NCBI GenBank assembly: GCA_020351895.1
Contig: CP070672.1
Span: forward strand, 3,006,738-3,042,945
Direction: 5' to 3'
Length of the DNA: 36,208 bases
Source of the DNA: Thermoplasmata archaeon
GTDB lineage: Archaea > Thermoplasmatota > Thermoplasmata > GCA-020350865
The position numbers were made by a program, and so were the translations under genes. Under the pieces are notes generated by a model that ran no database searches, was not told the origin of the DNA, and saw nothing but the letters and a program-made list of their open reading frames with translations. This document shows, one piece after another, positions 33,022 to 36,208 of the stretch (the first letter of the stretch is position 1; the number at the start of each line of letters is the position of its first letter).

Positions 33022-33873
33022 ATGAAAGTGGTCATTCCCGCGGCAGGTTTGGGCACGAGACTTCTCCCCGCAACTAAGGCCCAGCCAAAGGAGATGCTCC
33101 CTGTTGTAGACAAGCCTGCAATCCAATATGTGGTTGAGGAGGCTCTGGATTCGGGCATAAGGGATATTTTAATAATTACAGGTCGAGGAAAAAGGGCAAT
33201 TGAAGATCACTTCGATAAATCGGTGGAGTTGGAGTATATACTGGAAAAAAGCGGGAAATCCGAGGAATTGAGTGAAATAAGGCGAATATCAGACATGGGC
33301 AATATATTCTACATAAGGCAAAAGGAGCAGCTCGGCTTGGGACACGCGGTACTTTGTGCCAAGGAGCATATCAACGACGAGCCATTTGCAGTTATGCTGG
33401 GTGACGATCTCATTGTCAATGATAAACCATGCATAAGGCAATTATTGGATGTCTTTGAGAAAAAGAAGACCTCTGTCATTGCAGTTGAACAGGTTCCACA
33501 GGAAAAGGTTCACAAGTACGGAATAATAAAAGAAAAGCAGATCGAGGAAAACCTCTATGAGATAGAGGACATCATCGAAAAACCTTCAAAGGAAGAAGCT
33601 CCATCAAATATAGCCACCATTGGCAGGTACGTGTTCACCCCTGGGATATTTGAGTGCCTGGAGAATACTGGTCCCGGTGTGGGTGGTGAGATTCAACTTA
33701 CAGATGCCATAAAAGGGCTTCTTTCTTCGGAAAAGGTCTATGCCTACAAATTTTCAGGGAGTAGGTACGATATCGGTTCGAAGTTGGATTGGATCAAAGC
33801 AACTGTGGAACTTTCAATTAAAAAAAGCGATATGAAAGACAGTTTAACCGAATTTTTAAAGGAAATTATGTGA
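33022..33873 (+). CDS. galU: UTP-glucose-1-phosphate uridylyltransferase (GalU type)
   Basis: 283 residues, full length. It makes UDP-glucose from UTP and glucose-1-phosphate for glycans and glycolipids of the cell surface. Motifs are PAAGLGTRLLPATK (6-19), KEMLPVVDKP (23-32), QLGLGHAVLCA (103-113), the metal-binding LGDDL (126-130), EDIIEKP (182-188), GRYVFTP (201-207), GEIQLTDAI (222-230) and DIGSKLDW near the C-terminus. These fit the GalU family well; a related sugar-nucleotide substrate such as dTTP/Glc-1-P is less likely. It is single, convergent with moaB, with only ten bases between the genes. Confidence 0.95.
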   Translation: MKVVIPAAGLGTRLLPATKAQPKEMLPVVDKPAIQYVVEEALDSGIRDILIITGRGKRAIEDHFDKSVELEYILEKSGKSEELSEIRRISDMGNIFYIRQKEQLGLGHAVLCAKEHINDEPFAVMLGDDLIVNDKPCIRQLLDVFEKKKTSVIAVEQVPQEKVHKYGIIKEKQIEENLYEIEDIIEKPSKEEAPSNIATIGRYVFTPGIFECLENTGPGVGGEIQLTDAIKGLLSSEKVYAYKFSGSRYDIGSKLDWIKATVELSIKKSDMKDSLTEFLKEIM

Positions 33874-33883
33874 TAAACAACTA

Positions 33884-34387
33884 TCACCTTCCAACTTCAT
33901 ACACCAAATGTCCCAATTCAGGTATGATGAGCTTTTCCATGGCCATTGTACAGGCATTTGTGGAGCCTGGAAGGCAAATTATGATTTTTCCTTTGCCAAC
34001 ACCCGCAAGTGCCCTACTCAGCATTGCGGGACTACCGATTTCTTTAAAGCTCAGGAGTCTAAACAGCTCACCAAACCCCTTCAGTTCCTTGTCTAAATAC
34101 GGCTTAACGGCTTCGATTGTGACGTCATTTTTGCTGATGCCTGTGCCACCGTTTAAAAAAACAGCATCAACATCTTTGTCTTCAATGATGTTATCCAATG
34201 TTTCTCTAATTTTAATTATTTCATCCTTTACAAGTTCATAATGAGCAACAGTATTCCCATGTTTTTCCAATATGTTCAGAACGGCTCTTCCAGATTCATC
34301 GTTTTCTTTTGTTCTTGATGAACTGACCGTGATCACTGCGCAGTTCAAATTCTTTGGTGCATGTTTTTTATGTTCTTCAATTCCCAA
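33884..34387 (-). CDS. moaB: Molybdopterin adenylyltransferase-type protein MoaB
   Basis: 167 residues from the TTG at 34387, preferred because it gives the family N-terminus (GIEEHKKHAPK) and has GGAGTGAT just upstream, formed by the end of moaC. The longer frame from ATG at 34417 would overlap moaC by 26 bases. The MPT-binding fold shows AVITVSSSRT, LNGGTGISKNDVT (about 78-90), KGFGELFR (103-110) and LPGSTNA (139-145). In archaea MoaB/MogA-type proteins adenylate molybdopterin before metal insertion. It is the last gene of the leftward cofactor operon. Confidence 0.93.
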   Translation of the reverse strand: MGIEEHKKHAPKNLNCAVITVSSSRTKENDESGRAVLNILEKHGNTVAHYELVKDEIIKIRETLDNIIEDKDVDAVFLNGGTGISKNDVTIEAVKPYLDKELKGFGELFRLLSFKEIGSPAMLSRALAGVGKGKIIICLPGSTNACTMAMEKLIIPELGHLVYEVGR

Positions 34388-34391
34388 ATCA

Positions 34392-34826
34392 TCACTCCTT
34401 CTTTTTGGATATAACATTGATGTTATTTATCTTGGTTGTAGGGTATTGCCCGTTTTCATCTTTTTCCAGATATTTTACCATGTCCCAAATCGTAAGCAAA
34501 GCAACACTCACACCAACCAGACTTTCCATTTCAACACCAGTTGTATAATGTGCCTTGACCTCACATTCACATGCAATTTCTTCTTCACCAACGTCAAAGG
34601 AGATTTCAACTGAATCAATGGGTATAGGATGGCATAAGGGAATAAGACTTGGTGTGCTTTTTACTGCAAGAATCGCGGCAGTCTGGGCAGTGCTTAAAAC
34701 GTCTCCTTTTATTGTTTTCCTCTCTTTGAGGGTCTTAATGGTGTTATTTTTTAGTTTTATCTCTCCTTTTGCCTTGGCCATTCTCAAAGATGTCTCTTTT
34801 TCGCTTATATCCACCATCCTTGTCAT
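34392..34826 (-). CDS. moaC: Cyclic pyranopterin monophosphate synthase MoaC
   Basis: 144 residues from the ATG at 34826, chosen because GGGGGAG lies just before it and VDISEK is the usual N-terminus; a longer frame to 34904 overlaps moaE and is rejected. With MoaA it converts GTP to cyclic pyranopterin monophosphate. Motifs are SLIPLCHPIPIDSV (about 60-73), GVEMESLVGVSVALLTIWDMVK (97-118) and the conserved lysine-rich region AKGEIKLKNNTI. The hexameric enzyme acts in the cytosol. It is 34 bases downstream of moaE in the same direction. Confidence 0.96.
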   Translation of the reverse strand: MTRMVDISEKETSLRMAKAKGEIKLKNNTIKTLKERKTIKGDVLSTAQTAAILAVKSTPSLIPLCHPIPIDSVEISFDVGEEEIACECEVKAHYTTGVEMESLVGVSVALLTIWDMVKYLEKDENGQYPTTKINNINVISKKKE

Positions 34827-34860
34827 GTTCTCCCCCAGATGTTTTTTTAGATTTCTATTC

Positions 34861-35337
34861 TCACTTACCCTTATTCCTGTCCTCCTCCACCCAGTAATCC
34901 CCATCTTTTGTCATTTCTTTCTTCCAGATAGGAACACTCACTTTGAGTTCTTCAATTGCAAATTCACAGGCTTGGAATGCATCCTTTCTGTGTGCGGCAC
35001 TCACAGCTACTATTACAATTTGTTCACCGGGTCTCAATACTCCTATTCTATGCAAGATACTCATGTCATAGATATCATATTTATCCATTGCATGATTTCT
35101 TATCTCATTCATCTTCATCAAGGCCATATCTTCATAACATTCGTACAGCAGCTCCTTTACATCTTTTTCTACTTTACTCCCCTCTGCACTCACTTCGGTA
35201 AAATCCCGAACCGTTCCAATAAAGGTCACAAGAGCACCTATGCCTTTTTCATCTCTTCTCAGACTTTCTATGATTGAGTTGGCATCAAAATCCTGCTTTG
35301 TGATTTCTATCCTGCTCTGCCTCCCATTTTCCCCCAT
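34861..35337 (-). CDS. moaE: Molybdopterin synthase large subunit MoaE
   Basis: 158 residues from the ATG at 35337, which has GGAGGT eight bases upstream, part of the end of moaD. It dithiolates cyclic pyranopterin with sulfur carried by MoaD. Visible marks are GALVTFIGTVRDF (about 34-46), HRIGVLRPGE (96-105), VSAAHRKDAFQACEFAI (about 112-128) and the active-site lysine region VPIWKKE (135-141). The upstream start TTG at 35346 overlaps the moaD stop and is less likely. It is coupled to moaD. Confidence 0.95.
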   Translation of the reverse strand: MGENGRQSRIEITKQDFDANSIIESLRRDEKGIGALVTFIGTVRDFTEVSAEGSKVEKDVKELLYECYEDMALMKMNEIRNHAMDKYDIYDMSILHRIGVLRPGEQIVIVAVSAAHRKDAFQACEFAIEELKVSVPIWKKEMTKDGDYWVEEDRNKGK

Positions 35338-35342
35338 CACCT

Positions 35343-35588
35343 TCAACCTCCACTCACAGGGGGCAAGAGCGCCACCTCATCACCCTCATTTAATATTGTA
35401 TCGTAAGAAGCATATTCCTTATTCACAGAGACGATTAGTGTCTCGGATAGAGAACCGAGCTTCGGGAGGATCTTTTTTAATTCGTCAAAGAGATCCGATA
35501 TGTTGGCCTTCTCTATTACATTGATTTCGATTTCTTCCTTTCCAACTGCTTCCCTATATGATGCAAAAAATTTCACTTTAATTTTCAG
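35343..35588 (-). CDS. moaD: Molybdopterin synthase sulfur carrier MoaD
   Basis: A ubiquitin-like protein of 77-81 residues ending in the essential Gly-Gly (PPVSGG). The core KFFASYREAVG and EGDEVALLPP are typical. GTG at 35576 is the first standard start, but it would cut the first beta strand. Four codons further upstream, CTG at 35588 gives the usual KIKVKFFAS beginning and has a GGGGGG run six bases before it. I use this longer form provisionally. The C-terminal glycine is thiocarboxylated and feeds sulfur to MoaE. It sits between moaA and moaE. Confidence 0.88.
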   Translation of the reverse strand: MKIKVKFFASYREAVGKEEIEINVIEKANISDLFDELKKILPKLGSLSETLIVSVNKEYASYDTILNEGDEVALLPPVSGG

Positions 35589-35589
35589 G

Positions 35590-36208
35590 CTATACCCCCC
35601 AATAAGGCTCTTTTAGAAATATGGCTGATTGGAAATATGTGATCAATTCATCATCTCCTTTACCCTCCCTTATTGGATTAATAATGTTAATATGGTTGTC
35701 GCTTCTTAAAAGGCAGGGTTTTAATTCTCCATTCGAGGTCACTCTGAGTCTTGTGCAGTTTTTGCAGAAGAGGGAATTGTGCATGCCCCTGACTATCTCC
35801 ACCTCGGCTTTCCCATTGTTCTCAGAGGGCACTATATATTTTTTCCTTCTGTGCATGTTCCGCTGGACTATCTTTTGAGCCCTTTTTTCAAGCTCAGTTT
35901 CCAATTTGTTCAGGCTATGGTGGTATTTCTTAAAGATCTGGTCACGAGTCCCTTCTTTGCTGCTTTCAAATTCGATCAATTGTAGTATGGCTCCAACATC
36001 AGAAGCGAATTCGATTGCATGAGGTATATCGCTATCGTTGATATTTTTCAGAACCACCATATTGAGTTTGACAGGATTTAATCCAGCATCAACGGCCGCC
36101 TCAACTCCTTTCCTCACTTCATGGTAAAAGTTCTTGTTGGTGATATTTTTGTAAGTTGTGGGATTGAATGCATCATAACTGATATTCACCCTGTCCAGAC
36201 CAGCATTC
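35590..36208 (-). CDS. moaA: GTP 3',8-cyclase MoaA, C-terminal part, cut by right window edge
   Basis: About 205 residues are visible; the N-terminal radical-SAM cysteine motif lies beyond the window. The fragment begins NAGLDRVNISYDAFNP, matching the middle of MoaA. It holds the C-terminal [4Fe-4S] site C-x2-C-x13-C (FCKNCTRLRVTSNGELKPC), which binds GTP. The protein ends PYWGV and lacks the terminal Gly-Gly tail known to matter in some bacterial and human enzymes. It heads the moaA-moaD-moaE-moaC-moaB operon. Confidence 0.96.
   Translation of the reverse strand, partial: NAGLDRVNISYDAFNPTTYKNITNKNFYHEVRKGVEAAVDAGLNPVKLNMVVLKNINDSDIPHAIEFASDVGAILQLIEFESSKEGTRDQIFKKYHHSLNKLETELEKRAQKIVQRNMHRRKKYIVPSENNGKAEVEIVRGMHNSLFCKNCTRLRVTSNGELKPCLLRSDNHINIINPIREGKGDDELITYFQSAIFLKEPYWGV

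Noticed and set aside
34388..34417. ATG start of moaB at 34417
   Set aside because: It overlaps moaC by 26 bases; the TTG at 34387 matches the family N-terminus GIEEHKK and has an SD motif.
34827..34904. N-terminal extension of moaC to 34904
   Set aside because: It overlaps moaE, and the ATG at 34826 has a strong SD and fits the family N-terminus.

Overview
This window is chromosomal archaeal DNA, most likely euryarchaeal and probably from a mesophilic member of the Thermoplasmatota. The domain assignment rests on Kae1 (KEOPS), aPelota, A-type ATP synthase subunit D, the PyrB/PyrI pair, KaiC-like ATPases, an M42 aminopeptidase, TATA-box promoters and many apparently leaderless first genes. 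The phylum is an inference from the surface-protein style (C-terminal membrane anchor with a long acidic tail), a DUF3198-like membrane protein, and a bacterial-type endonuclease MutL of the kind seen in mesophilic archaea. No tRNA, rRNA, CRISPR array or transposase was recognised. G+C is moderate by eye, except for a clearly AT-rich block at about 26.3-28.9 kb.

Layout. 1-2120 (minus strand): kae1, a RimJ/RimL-type acetyltransferase, a winged-helix protein, and the first codons of one more gene leaving the left edge. 2162-3550 (minus): two abutting genes of unknown function. 3698-7213 (plus): an exported protein with an acidic block, five consecutive cysteines and a basic block; a membrane-anchored protein; and a multi-spanning membrane protein. 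The last of these is divergent from a 55-residue zinc-site protein, across a promoter region carrying TGTC-N-GACA palindromes. 7336-11391: a free-methionine-sulfoxide-reductase-like GAF protein, an M42 peptidase, MutL and a PH-domain membrane protein. 11528-15085: a divergent pair of secreted proteins, a BNR/Asp-box beta-propeller and a membrane-anchored subtilase. 15171-17153: pyrB, a nitroreductase and pyrI in one operon, followed by a 50-residue membrane protein gene. 17615-23653: a 2012-residue surface protein (beta-helix, eight FN3 domains, calcium-type acidic repeats, membrane anchor). 23821-25614: atpD and pelA.

25800-28807 holds small cysteine-rich genes, a membrane zinc-ribbon ORF, a DUF3198-like protein and an AT-rich hflX. 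28928-30764 holds nadA followed by a DUF89 protein. 30874-32974 is a run of three KaiC-related genes in which only the first keeps an intact P-loop. galU follows. The right end, on the minus strand, is a molybdenum/tungsten cofactor operon moaA-moaD-moaE-moaC-moaB, with moaA cut by the window edge.

Functionally the window mixes housekeeping genes (tRNA modification, pyrimidine and NAD synthesis, ribosome rescue, ATP synthase, cofactor synthesis) with a large investment in exported and surface proteins. The least explained parts are the KaiC trio, the cysteine-rich modules, the acidic/CCCCC/basic exported protein, and the divergent operator region near 5.7 kb. Several starts were moved from the longest ORF to sites supported by Shine-Dalgarno motifs or family N-termini. 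Assignments come from reading the sequence and recalling families; no database search was run.
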